NCBI GenBank assembly: GCA_002316215.1
Contig: DCDB01000208.1
Span: 1 to 14,784 of the forward strand
DNA from: Lachnospiraceae bacterium UBA1066
GTDB taxonomy: Bacteria; Bacillota; Clostridia; Lachnospirales; Lachnospiraceae
Reading direction: 5' to 3'
Length of the DNA: 14,784 nucleotides
Part shown: piece by piece, positions 1 through 6,078 of the stretch
How the letters are laid out: each line of letters starts with the position of its first letter
How positions within the stretch are numbered: position 1 is the first letter of the stretch
Position numbers and translations under genes: made by a program
The notes under the pieces: generated by a model
The model's input: only the letters and a program-made list of their open reading frames with translations
What the model was told of the DNA's origin: nothing
Database searches by the model: none

Positions 1-26
1 AAAACTTTCCTGAATGTCATGTTCAT
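1..26 (-). CDS. 5' end of a downstream gene, cut by the window edge
   Basis: An ATG at 26-24 on the minus strand opens a frame reading MNMTFRKV before the window ends. An AGGAGG lies at 42-37, ten bases upstream, inside the last codons of the exporter gene, whose stop codon is at 34-32. The stop and the new start are only five bases apart, which suggests co-transcription and translational coupling with the exporter. Too little protein is visible to name a family. It could be a second membrane component of the export module, but that is a guess from position only. Confidence 0.6.
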
Positions 27-31
27 AATAA

Positions 32-2194
32 TTATACCTCCTGGCTTTCTGCCGTGCTTTGGCCGGCCGCCGTTAATTGATCTTTCCCGGAATTTTTCTT
101 GTTTTTTCTTATATCGCGAATCTTATCGCGGCCCGGCAGGAAGCCTGCAGAAGTCCGGACGATAAGAGGATCAAAGAGAAGCAGTACGGCAGGCAGAACC
201 GTAATAACCGTTACCATCGAAATCAGGGCGCCTCTGGCCATCAGTATGCACATCGAAGAAATGATACTGATGTTAGAGTAAAGACCGACGCCGAAGGTCG
301 CTGCGAAAAATGAAAAAGCGCTGACAACGATGCTTGTGATCGAAGTGCCGTGGGCGATGAAGACCGCTTCGTGCTTATCCTTCCCTTCATGCCGCTCCTT
401 CTGGTAGCGGCTCGTCATCAGGATGGCGTAGTCGACGGTCGAGCCCAGCTGAATCGTGCCGATAACGATAGAAGCGATAAACGGCAGCGCCGTTCCCGTG
501 TATGCCGGAATGGCCATATTGATAAAGATGGCAAACTCAATAACGAGCACCAGTAAAAACGGCAGGCTCACGGACTTAAATACAAAAAGGATAATGACGA
601 AAATCAAAGCGATAGACGCCCAGTTGACGACGTTGAAATCGTGGTTGGATATCGTAATGAGATCCTTGGTGCAGGGCGCGTCGCCGATCAGCATTCCTTT
701 CGCATCATATTTCTTAAGGATCTTGTTCAGTTCCGTGATCTGTTCATTTACCGCGTCGGATGCTGTCTTATATTCGCTGTTGATGATGATCAGCTGATAT
801 TGATCCGAGGTCAGGGCATCCGTAATCTTGTCCGGAAGCATTTCCCGCGGAAGGCCTGCGCCGACCAGGGAATCGATTCCAAGAACATTCTTGACGCCCT
901 TCGCATTCTTCATCTCGTCGCACATTTGCGAAATCTGATTGGCATCCACGGATTTATCGGCCAGAATCATGTGCGTTGCGCTCATATTAAAAACACTTTC
1001 CAGCTCATTGTTCGCCTGGACGGAGGCCAGTGACTTCGGAAGCGATTTATCGAGTTCATAATAAACGCTTGTATGCGTGTAGCCCCAGATTGCCGGAATC
1101 CAGATAATCAGGAAGGCAATCAGGATTCCTTTGTAATGTTTGGCAATAAACCCCGGCAGATGCGCAAATTTCGGAAGCAGAGGCTTGTGCCTGGTCTTCT
1201 CAATAAGTTTGTCCGCCATGAGGATGAGGGAAGGAAGAATCGTGACGCAGGAAATGACTCCGAAAAGAACGCCTTTTGCCATGACGATACCGATGTCGCG
1301 GCCAAGCGTAAAGCTCATGAAGCAAAGGGCGACGAAACCGGCAATTGTCGTTACGGACGAACCGATAACGGATTGAAGCGTATTTGTAATGGCGAGGGCC
1401 ATCGCCCTGTTCTTATCATCCGGGAATTCCTGCTCGTGCTCTTTGAAACTGTGCCAGAGGAAAATTGAATAATCCATTGTAACACCGAGCTGCAGGACAG
1501 CGGACAGGGCTTTCGTGATATAGGAAATCTGGCCGAGGAACATATTCGTCCCGAGGTTGTACAGGATCGCCATGCCGATCGACAGAAGGAAGAAAACCGG
1601 GGCAAGGAAGGTATCCATCGTAATTGTAAGGACGACGAATGCCAGGACAACCGCCATCAGGACGTAGATCGGCTCCTCTTTATTTGCCAGATCCTTTGTA
1701 TCCGTAACCATAGCCGAAACGCCGGAAAGGAAACAGTTCTTATTCGCGATCTTCCGGATATCTTTCACAGCCTGCATGGTTTCATCCGAAGAGGTCGTCG
1801 TATCATAGGTAATGGCCATAAGCGTCGAGCCGTCTTTCATAAAAGCGTTTTTCACATCCGTCGGAAGAACATCGACCGGAACGGAAAGATCCACGAAGCT
1901 GTCATACCAGATGACGTCCTTGACATGATCGACCTTTTCGATTTCCGTCTTCAGCGCCGAGACATCCTTCATATCCATGCCCTCGACGACCAGCATGGAA
2001 ATGGCTCCGGTACCGAACTGGTCTTCCAGTATCTTCTGTCCCTGCATCGTTTCGATGTCGTCCGGAAGATAAGTCAGGACATCGTAATTGACACGCGTGT
2101 GCAGCATTCCCCATGCAGCCGGAATGAGCAGGACAATCGCCGCAACCAGAATAACGAATCTGGATTTTACGACTGCTTTTCCGAAATTTTTCAT
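32..2194 (-). CDS. MMPL/RND-superfamily exporter, 720 aa
   Basis: Predicted proton-driven efflux or lipid/peptide exporter of the MMPL branch of the RND superfamily, in the cytoplasmic membrane. The protein is internally duplicated. Each half has one membrane helix near its start (about 12-30 and 355-371), a hydrophilic extracytoplasmic domain (about 35-170 and 375-515), then a block of about five helices (about 175-330 and 522-690). The paired Asp-Tyr motifs expected for proton relay are present in both halves: GVTMDYSIFL at 237-246 and GSTVDYAILM at 584-593. The C-terminus is a polar, Gln/Ser-rich cytoplasmic tail. Length fits Firmicutes MMPL transporters. The start is supported by AAGGGGAG six bases before the ATG. 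It lies downstream of a TetR-type gene in the same orientation, a common arrangement for a substrate-induced exporter. The substrate cannot be told from sequence. Confidence 0.9.
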   Translation of the reverse strand: MKNFGKAVVKSRFVILVAAIVLLIPAAWGMLHTRVNYDVLTYLPDDIETMQGQKILEDQFGTGAISMLVVEGMDMKDVSALKTEIEKVDHVKDVIWYDSFVDLSVPVDVLPTDVKNAFMKDGSTLMAITYDTTTSSDETMQAVKDIRKIANKNCFLSGVSAMVTDTKDLANKEEPIYVLMAVVLAFVVLTITMDTFLAPVFFLLSIGMAILYNLGTNMFLGQISYITKALSAVLQLGVTMDYSIFLWHSFKEHEQEFPDDKNRAMALAITNTLQSVIGSSVTTIAGFVALCFMSFTLGRDIGIVMAKGVLFGVISCVTILPSLILMADKLIEKTRHKPLLPKFAHLPGFIAKHYKGILIAFLIIWIPAIWGYTHTSVYYELDKSLPKSLASVQANNELESVFNMSATHMILADKSVDANQISQMCDEMKNAKGVKNVLGIDSLVGAGLPREMLPDKITDALTSDQYQLIIINSEYKTASDAVNEQITELNKILKKYDAKGMLIGDAPCTKDLITISNHDFNVVNWASIALIFVIILFVFKSVSLPFLLVLVIEFAIFINMAIPAYTGTALPFIASIVIGTIQLGSTVDYAILMTSRYQKERHEGKDKHEAVFIAHGTSITSIVVSAFSFFAATFGVGLYSNISIISSMCILMARGALISMVTVITVLPAVLLLFDPLIVRTSAGFLPGRDKIRDIRKNKKNSGKDQLTAAGQSTAESQEV

Positions 2195-2264
2195 GATATA
2201 CTCCCCTTCTCTTTAACTTCTGAGAATTTTTTCAACGAGCGGCAGTTTTTCACCGTGCCAGAAG

Positions 2265-2293
2265 AGTATAAAAAAAAGAGCCGAATATTGGAA
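2265..2293 (-). promoter_or_regulatory. Candidate promoter of the exporter gene
   Basis: On the minus strand TTCCAA (2293-2288), a 17-base spacer and TATACT (2270-2265) form a sigma-70-type promoter about 70 bases before the exporter start. An alternative is a perfect TTGACA at 2317-2312 with a weaker TATTCC at 2295-2290 (16-base spacer). Both alternatives overlap the palindrome at 2283-2298, so either would be blocked by a bound repressor. Confidence 0.4.
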
Positions 2294-2298
2294 TATTC
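2283..2298. promoter_or_regulatory. Palindromic operator, probably for the adjacent TetR regulator
   Basis: GAATATTGGAATATTC is an inverted repeat with two 7-base arms around a GG/CC centre. It overlaps the exporter promoter elements. Its size and symmetry suit a TetR-family dimer, and the only TetR-type gene in the window is immediately upstream. I found no second copy before the regulator's own start, so autoregulation is not supported. Confidence 0.45.
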
Positions 2299-2400
2299 AA
2301 ACCCTTTTTCGTGTCAAAACGCATTTTACATTTCGGGGCAAATGTCTACGCCGTCTCTTTTTGAGTGAATGCCCACAGTCTTTCTTTTGAAAATTGTTCA

Positions 2401-2493
2401 GGAAAATTTATGATGTTTCTTTTTAACGCCTTCCGGAAGAATCTGTTGTATTTCTTTTTAACGCCTTCCGGAAAAATCTACGATGTTTCTTTT
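2401..2493. repeat. 35-bp tandem repeat, about 2.7 copies, overlapping the tetR-like stop
   Basis: The 29-base block TTTCTTTTTAACGCC... at 2416-2444 recurs at 2451-2479 with one mismatch, a period of 35 bases. A partial copy at 2486-2493 lies inside the last codons of the TetR-type gene, and a degraded copy continues to about 2401. The two full copies contain the palindrome TTCCGGAA. The last codons and stop of the gene (AAACATCGTAG on the minus strand) are echoed in the far copy as AAACATCATAA, so the repeat looks like duplication of the gene's 3' end. Confidence 0.8.
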
Positions 2494-3053
2494 CCGAGCT
2501 CGTCCAGAACGTCCCACATAGACCGCGTCGCAATATATTCGTAGGCCGTCGCCATCTCTTCCGGAGAGACGGCCATTCCCGACTTAATCCAGTTGACGAC
2601 GACATATGTCATCGACTGGGCATAATACTCGGCAAGGTATTCCGGCTCCATCCACGGATGCTTAGGGCGCGTGTTTCCGGCCCGCTCTTTAAAAAACATA
2701 ATCAGCAGCGAATAAATGCTTTTCTGTCCCAGCTCGGTAAAAGAATTCTGCCCTTCAATACTGACGATATGACGGTAAAACTCCTTATCATTCTGAAGAT
2801 TCGTGAAAATGAGAACCACCGCCTGCTTGTACATCCTGTTCGTAAGGAGGATATGGATCGGATCCAGAATCTCATTTCTTACAATCCACTCCAGAAGATC
2901 ATATTTATCCTGGAAATGATTGTAAAATGTAACCCGGATGACGCCGGCGCCGTCAGTAATCTGTTTAATTGTTATCTTTTCAAAAGGCTCCCGCACGGCA
3001 AGCCTTTTAAGGCTCGCGGCCAGCTCGTGTTCAATATCCTTTTTTTCTTCCAT
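2478..3053 (-). CDS. TetR/AcrR-family transcriptional regulator, 191 aa
   Basis: DNA-binding regulator, probably the repressor of the exporter that follows it. Residues about 8-52 form the N-terminal TetR domain: ITIKQITDGAGVIRVTFYNHF at 28-47 is the helix-turn-helix, with the usual TFY-HF signature at 42-47, followed by DKYDLLEWI. The YDLLEW junction and the rest of the protein resemble the subgroup with a TetR_C_8-type C-terminal domain. The C-terminal ligand domain (about 55-185) is helical and its ligand is unknown. ATG is preceded by AAAGG with a six-base gap. A palindrome in front of the exporter is a plausible target. The last codons lie within the 35-bp tandem repeat. Confidence 0.88.
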   Translation of the reverse strand: MEEKKDIEHELAASLKRLAVREPFEKITIKQITDGAGVIRVTFYNHFQDKYDLLEWIVRNEILDPIHILLTNRMYKQAVVLIFTNLQNDKEFYRHIVSIEGQNSFTELGQKSIYSLLIMFFKERAGNTRPKHPWMEPEYLAEYYAQSMTYVVVNWIKSGMAVSPEEMATAYEYIATRSMWDVLDELGKETS

Positions 3054-3201
3054 CTGCAGCCTTTTTCCTTTATTTATCCCATGCCAGGTGTTTTTTAAGC
3101 TGTTTTATGATTTTCTTCATCCGCAAACTTTTTAGGCCATTTCCGGTTTGCAGCGTCCGCGGAATTTTATGTTCCCTATCATTTTCAGTGACTGTGTATT
3201 T

Positions 3202-4128
3202 TTAAGCCGCCCTGCCGTCTTCGTCGTCCTTCTTTTTCCCCGGCAGTTTCCTCCTGAGCGTCTCAAAAGCTTCCTTATAAGGAATTGAGCGCATCTTCGG
3301 GAAAGCCCGCATGATACGTCTCTGCCCAAGCGTCAGCTTCATGGAAAAGAGTTCGCTCTGAGCCGCCAGCTTCTCGGCCAGTGCTCCGGTCACATCATCT
3401 TTCTTCTCCGCAATGGCGGATGCTGCGCTTACAACGCTCTCCTTCTTTTCCGCAAGAGCCGCTTTATCCGCCTCAGACTGCTCCGTAAACAGTGCGCCGT
3501 TCTCGCTCATGGCCTTTGTTACAAGGAGCGCGTCACCGGAAACCAGCGTCCCGATTCCGTCGCTTACTTTCCTTATGCTTTTCGAAAGACTGTCCACAGC
3601 CCTGATCCGTTTATTGAGCCCGGCTACGGTAGCGGAAGTCACGGAGAGATCCGCAATCATTCCTGCAGAACAGGCAATGAGCAGCACGGTTCCTGCCGTC
3701 ACAGGAAGAAGACTGATACCGAAAGCTACAATCGGCTGAATGATACGCATGACAAATACACAGCCGAATCCCCAGAGAAGGGAAAACTTAAGGCAGATGT
3801 AGCCGCCCACATTAAAATGCTCATCCGTATAGTCCCACCAGCGCTCATGAAAAAGTTTCTCCATAAGAAAGCCGGTCAGCCATTCCAGCCCGGTCGTAAG
3901 GGCCATTGCCCCCGCGAAAAGGAAAAAGAGATTCGCGCTAAGAGGCGTGAGCAGCGTGATGACAATGCACATGCCGCAGCCGTAAATCGGGCACACCGGA
4001 CCGTTCAGAAAACCGCGGTTAACAAAAGTACCCGTCTCCAGAGCCGCGTAAGTAACTTCTGTACACCAGCCGAGAAAGGCATATATAAAGAAATAGAAAG
4101 CATAGGTATAAATCATACTAATGTCCAT
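3202..4128 (-). CDS. PF06541-type membrane protein (putative ABC-transporter type IV), 308 aa
   Basis: Integral membrane protein of the family annotated as putative ABC-transporter type IV (CmpB-like); the biochemical role is not established. Residues 1-160 carry about five hydrophobic helices and the family's conserved blocks: FLGWCTEVTYA (18-28), NRGFLNGPVCPIYGCG (37-52), and ERWWDYTDEHFNVGGYICLKF (95-115). The remainder (about 165-308) is a charged, Ala/Glu/Lys-rich helical tail ending in a basic-acidic stretch. I chose ATG at 4128 because family members begin just before the first helix and a strong promoter ends right before it. The open frame extends 60 codons further upstream, but that part is Cys- and basic-rich, does not resemble the family, and runs across the promoter. 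ATG at 4116 is an alternative. It is divergent from the lipoprotein gene. Confidence 0.82.
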   Translation of the reverse strand: MDISMIYTYAFYFFIYAFLGWCTEVTYAALETGTFVNRGFLNGPVCPIYGCGMCIVITLLTPLSANLFFLFAGAMALTTGLEWLTGFLMEKLFHERWWDYTDEHFNVGGYICLKFSLLWGFGCVFVMRIIQPIVAFGISLLPVTAGTVLLIACSAGMIADLSVTSATVAGLNKRIRAVDSLSKSIRKVSDGIGTLVSGDALLVTKAMSENGALFTEQSEADKAALAEKKESVVSAASAIAEKKDDVTGALAEKLAAQSELFSMKLTLGQRRIMRAFPKMRSIPYKEAFETLRRKLPGKKKDDEDGRAA

Positions 4129-4135
4129 GTAAAAA

Positions 4136-4164
4136 AGTATACCACCGGTAAAACGCAGAGACAA
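4136..4164 (-). promoter_or_regulatory. Promoter of the PF06541 gene, possibly leaderless
   Basis: On the minus strand TTGTCT (4164-4159), a 17-base spacer and TATACT (4141-4136) give a good sigma-70-type promoter. The usual initiation distance puts the first transcribed base at about 4130-4128, that is, at the ATG itself. No ribosome site can then be present in the mRNA. Confidence 0.5.
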
Positions 4165-4173
4165 CACAGTTTT

Positions 4174-4203
4174 TTCACAATTCCGACACAGCAGAACGAT
4201 AAT
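4174..4203 (+). promoter_or_regulatory. Promoter of the lipoprotein gene
   Basis: TTCACA (4174-4179), an 18-base spacer and GATAAT (4198-4203) match the sigma-70 consensus in five of six positions each. The predicted start near 4210 gives a leader of about 75 to 85 bases. The -35 boxes of this and the opposite promoter are only nine bases apart. Confidence 0.45.
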
Positions 4204-4218
4204 TCTTTTGTAGTATTT

Positions 4219-4245
4219 CCCCAGCGCCAAAGCCCTGGGGGTTTT
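4219..4245 (+). terminator. Terminator-like hairpin in the lipoprotein leader
   Basis: CCCCAG (4219-4224) pairs with CTGGGG (4235-4240) across a 10-base loop, followed by GTTTTG. It lies between the predicted transcription start and the lipoprotein ribosome site, so it could attenuate or stabilise the transcript. The T-run is only four bases, which makes it a weak terminator at best. Confidence 0.35.
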
Positions 4246-4281
4246 GATGCTTAAATCACATTCACAATACGGCACAGTAAA

Positions 4282-4572
4282 ATGAGGAGGAAAAATGATA
4301 AAAATCAAAAAAATGCGGCAATCGTTTTCGCGGCGGTCCTCGCAGGCAGCCTGATGACGGGCTGCGGGGCTTCTTCGTCAGCATCATCAGGCTCGACAAG
4401 TTCAGGAAGCTCAAATATAAAATACGGCCAGGTTACGGCTGTCGAAGGCAGCAAAATCACCCTCAGTATGGGAACTTACTCTGAAATGACAGGCGGGCCC
4501 GGAGGCACAGATTCCGGCAGTGCAAATGCAGCGCCCGCCCAGAACGGAACAGCTTCCGGCAGCAGCACTTAA
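4282..4572 (+). CDS. Small Ser/Gly-rich lipoprotein, 96 aa as read
   Basis: Predicted surface lipoprotein anchored through a diacylglyceryl cysteine. Residues 1-10 are basic, 12-23 form the hydrophobic signal core, and LMTGC (24-28) is the lipobox with Cys28 the modified residue. A Ser/Gly linker (29-44) leads into a short conserved-looking segment, KYGQVTAVEGSKITLSMGTY (47-66), resembling the beta-strand start of longer clostridial lipoproteins. The rest is a Gly/Ala/Ser-rich tail. It may be a truncated member of that group. The start is uncertain: ATG 4282 has no ribosome site, while the strong AGGAGG at 4285-4290 serves an ATG at 4295 in another frame. Moving between the two frames at the A7 tract would give the N-terminus MIKIKKNAAIVFAAVLAG. 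Function unknown. Confidence 0.65.
   Translation: MRRKNDKNQKNAAIVFAAVLAGSLMTGCGASSSASSGSTSSGSSNIKYGQVTAVEGSKITLSMGTYSEMTGGPGGTDSGSANAAPAQNGTASGSST
4285..4290 (+). promoter_or_regulatory. Consensus ribosome site inside the lipoprotein reading frame
   Basis: AGGAGG lies three bases after the in-frame ATG at 4282 and four bases before ATG 4295 in the +1 frame. It cannot serve the in-frame start. It marks 4295 as the probable true initiation site, which then needs a frame change within the next 20 bases. Confidence 0.6.
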
Positions 4573-4633
4573 GGACATTTGGCAAGTTGTCGGATTCTTC
4601 CTGAATTCTTAATAATGTCGCTGTTTCACCGCT

Positions 4634-4661
4634 TTGGCAAATGTGATAAGATAAAAATAAT
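4634..4661 (+). promoter_or_regulatory. Candidate promoter of the C39-like gene
   Basis: TTGGCA (4634-4639), 16 bases, AATAAT (4656-4661), about 25 bases before the next start codon. The octamer TTTGGCAA containing the -35 also occurs at 4578-4585. The surrounding DNA is AT-rich. Confidence 0.35.
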
Positions 4662-4686
4662 AAAAACTTTGTCCGGGCGGTGAACA

Positions 4687-5454
4687 ATGGAAAATAAAGT
4701 CTTTCCGAGAATTTTAGATCATGACGGTACAGTCTCTTATGGCGGCAATCAGGCCTGGTACGATTCCAAAGCTGCTGCTTTGGGAGGCTGCGGCGCTGTA
4801 GCCGCCGCAAATTCCCTGGCCTGCCTTGCCGTCTTTTATCCCGGCGTTGCCGATAAACTCGGCATCCGGCCGCATGGCAGCGGCATTTTCCAGCGCAAAG
4901 CATTTGAAGAATTTATGTCCAGTGTCTACAAGGGCGTCGGATCGGCTTTTTTCTTTAACCGGCCGATGGGCATCGGTATCTGGCGATACACAAAAAATGT
5001 ATTGAAGTATGCAAGGAGCCGGAATATCTATCTGGACAGCCACGTCTGCGTAACGACATTTTCAGCTTATAACCGCCCGCTGCACTTTATACGCAGCGGT
5101 CTTGCCAAAAGCGGAGCCGTTGCTCTTCTGGCGTCCTGGAATTCTTATACCGTAACCTTCCGCTATCCAAATGGCACGGCAACTGCCAGGATCAAGAACC
5201 ATTTCATCACGATTACCGGCATCAGCCGCGACGCTGAGGGTAATATTCTGCTGACCGTGTCGACGTGGGGCAAGAAGGGCACCATCCCTTACCGGGAAAT
5301 TTACAATTCATGGCAGGGTTTCGGAGCCATCGATACGGCGCTGATTTTCTTTACACCGACCGGGACAAGGTCTTCTGTGGAAAGACAGATCATGCGCACG
5401 CCCCTCATCCTGATGAAATCCATCGCAAACGCCTTCATCCATTTTGAAAGATAG
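4687..5454 (+). CDS. Predicted papain-like (C39-like) cysteine-peptidase-fold protein, 255 aa
   Basis: I do not recognise a named gene. The layout resembles a papain-like fold of the C39/C39-like type: NQAWYDSK (21-28) could supply the oxyanion Gln22, LGGCGAVAAANSLA (32-45) has the nucleophile position Cys35 at the start of a small-residue helix, NHFITITGI (171-179) supplies His172, and LTVSTWGKKG (189-198) gives the strand that usually carries the third polar residue. A hydrophobic beta-rich second half fits the fold. There is no signal peptide or clear membrane helix, so it is probably cytoplasmic. The ribosome site is weak (GGGCGGTG before AACA-ATG). Candidate roles are peptidase, transglutaminase-like acyl transfer or an inactive relative; no substrate can be inferred. 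It stands alone between a divergent locus and the 11-mer repeat gene, which has its own promoter. Confidence 0.6.
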   Translation: MENKVFPRILDHDGTVSYGGNQAWYDSKAAALGGCGAVAAANSLACLAVFYPGVADKLGIRPHGSGIFQRKAFEEFMSSVYKGVGSAFFFNRPMGIGIWRYTKNVLKYARSRNIYLDSHVCVTTFSAYNRPLHFIRSGLAKSGAVALLASWNSYTVTFRYPNGTATARIKNHFITITGISRDAEGNILLTVSTWGKKGTIPYREIYNSWQGFGAIDTALIFFTPTGTRSSVERQIMRTPLILMKSIANAFIHFER

Positions 5455-5479
5455 CGGCTGAAGCTGAATAAGGAAACAC

Positions 5480-5513
5480 TTCCGGACAAAGCTTTAGGAT
5501 AAGGCATCCGGAA
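5480..5513 (+). terminator. Inverted repeat downstream of the C39-like gene
   Basis: TTCCGGA (5480-5486) and TCCGGAA (5507-5513) form a 7-bp stem with a 20-base loop, 26 bases after the stop codon. There is no T-run after it, so it may be a weak terminator or an RNA 3'-end stem rather than an intrinsic terminator. Confidence 0.3.
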
Positions 5514-5548
5514 AAGGGCCGTCCGGCATCCGTCTTGATAAAAACATC

Positions 5549-5577
5549 TTGCGCACGGCTGCAGGAGCGCATATAAT
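5549..5577 (+). promoter_or_regulatory. Promoter of the 11-mer repeat protein gene
   Basis: TTGCGC (5549-5554), a 17-base spacer and a perfect TATAAT (5572-5577). The predicted start near 5584 gives a leader of about 45 bases ending in AAAGGGG before the ATG at 5630. Confidence 0.5.
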
Positions 5578-5629
5578 ATAAAGAGATTGAGCGCATACTT
5601 AAATGTGCTGAGAAAGGGGATCATTTACA

Positions 5630-5857
5630 ATGGCAGACGAAACCAATCAGGAAGAGAAAAAAGAAGGCTTTGCAGAAGAAGCAAAAGAAGTTGCTGAAAA
5701 TGTAGAAGCAAAAGCCAGGGAATTCGGAACAAAAGCTGAAGCTGAAGCCAAAGAAGTCGGAGAAAAGGCTGAAGAAGGCGCTAAAGAAGTTGAAGAAAAG
5801 GCTGAAGGCCTTTTCACAAAAATCAAAAACAAATTCGACGGAGATCCGAACACCTGA
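5630..5857 (+). CDS. 75-aa LEA-like protein of 11-residue amphipathic repeats
   Basis: Highly charged, Ala/Glu/Lys-rich protein without Cys, Trp, Tyr or a signal peptide. After an acidic head (1-17) come four consecutive 11-residue units: AKEVAENVEAK (18-28), AREFGTKAEAE (29-39), AKEVGEKAEEG (40-50) and AKEVEEKAEGL (51-61). A degenerate fifth unit, FTKIKNKFDGD (62-72), makes the C-terminus basic and aromatic. The 11-mer period is the signature of group-3 LEA proteins and of amphipathic, lipid- or surface-binding helices. An intrinsically flexible chain that folds on membranes or on drying is a reasonable inference; a specific function is not. A perfect -10, a good ribosome site and a strong terminator suggest an abundant single-gene transcript. 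Confidence 0.8.
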   Translation: MADETNQEEKKEGFAEEAKEVAENVEAKAREFGTKAEAEAKEVGEKAEEGAKEVEEKAEGLFTKIKNKFDGDPNT

Positions 5858-5925
5858 ATAAAATACCGTCCTGCTTTAAGAGTTATCCGTACCTCTGAAT
5901 GATTCCGAAAAATATCCGCCAGGAT

Positions 5926-5970
5926 AAAAGAACACGCAGTCCCGTTTTTCGGAGCTGCGTGTTCTTTTAT
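5926..5970. terminator. Bidirectional intrinsic terminator
   Basis: AAAAGAACACGCAG (5926-5939) and CTGCGTGTTCTTTT (5955-5968) are a perfect 14-bp inverted repeat. The 15-base loop contains a further CCG/CGG pairing. The A-run on one side and T-run on the other let it end transcripts from the 11-mer repeat gene (plus) and from the convergent mscL/sigma-like unit (minus). Confidence 0.85.
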
Positions 5971-6078
5971 TCACGGTACAGGTCTCAATAGTTCTTTTGA
6001 CGCCTATGATACTTCATGTCACTCCGTCGCTTTGCGATTCCTGCATCTTTTATACGGACTCTTTAAAAACCGTTCCTC

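Noticed and set aside
2416..2479. Terminator between the TetR-type and exporter genes built from the TTCCGGAA repeats
   Set aside because: The palindromes are only eight bases and lack a loop and a T-run on the transcribed strand.
3123..3151. GCAAAC/GTTTGC inverted repeat after the PF06541 gene
   Set aside because: A six-base stem with a 17-base loop and no T-run is within what chance allows.
4129..4308. Upstream 60-codon extension of the PF06541 frame to ATG 4308
   Set aside because: It runs across a strong promoter, overlaps the divergent lipoprotein start, and does not resemble the family's N-terminus.
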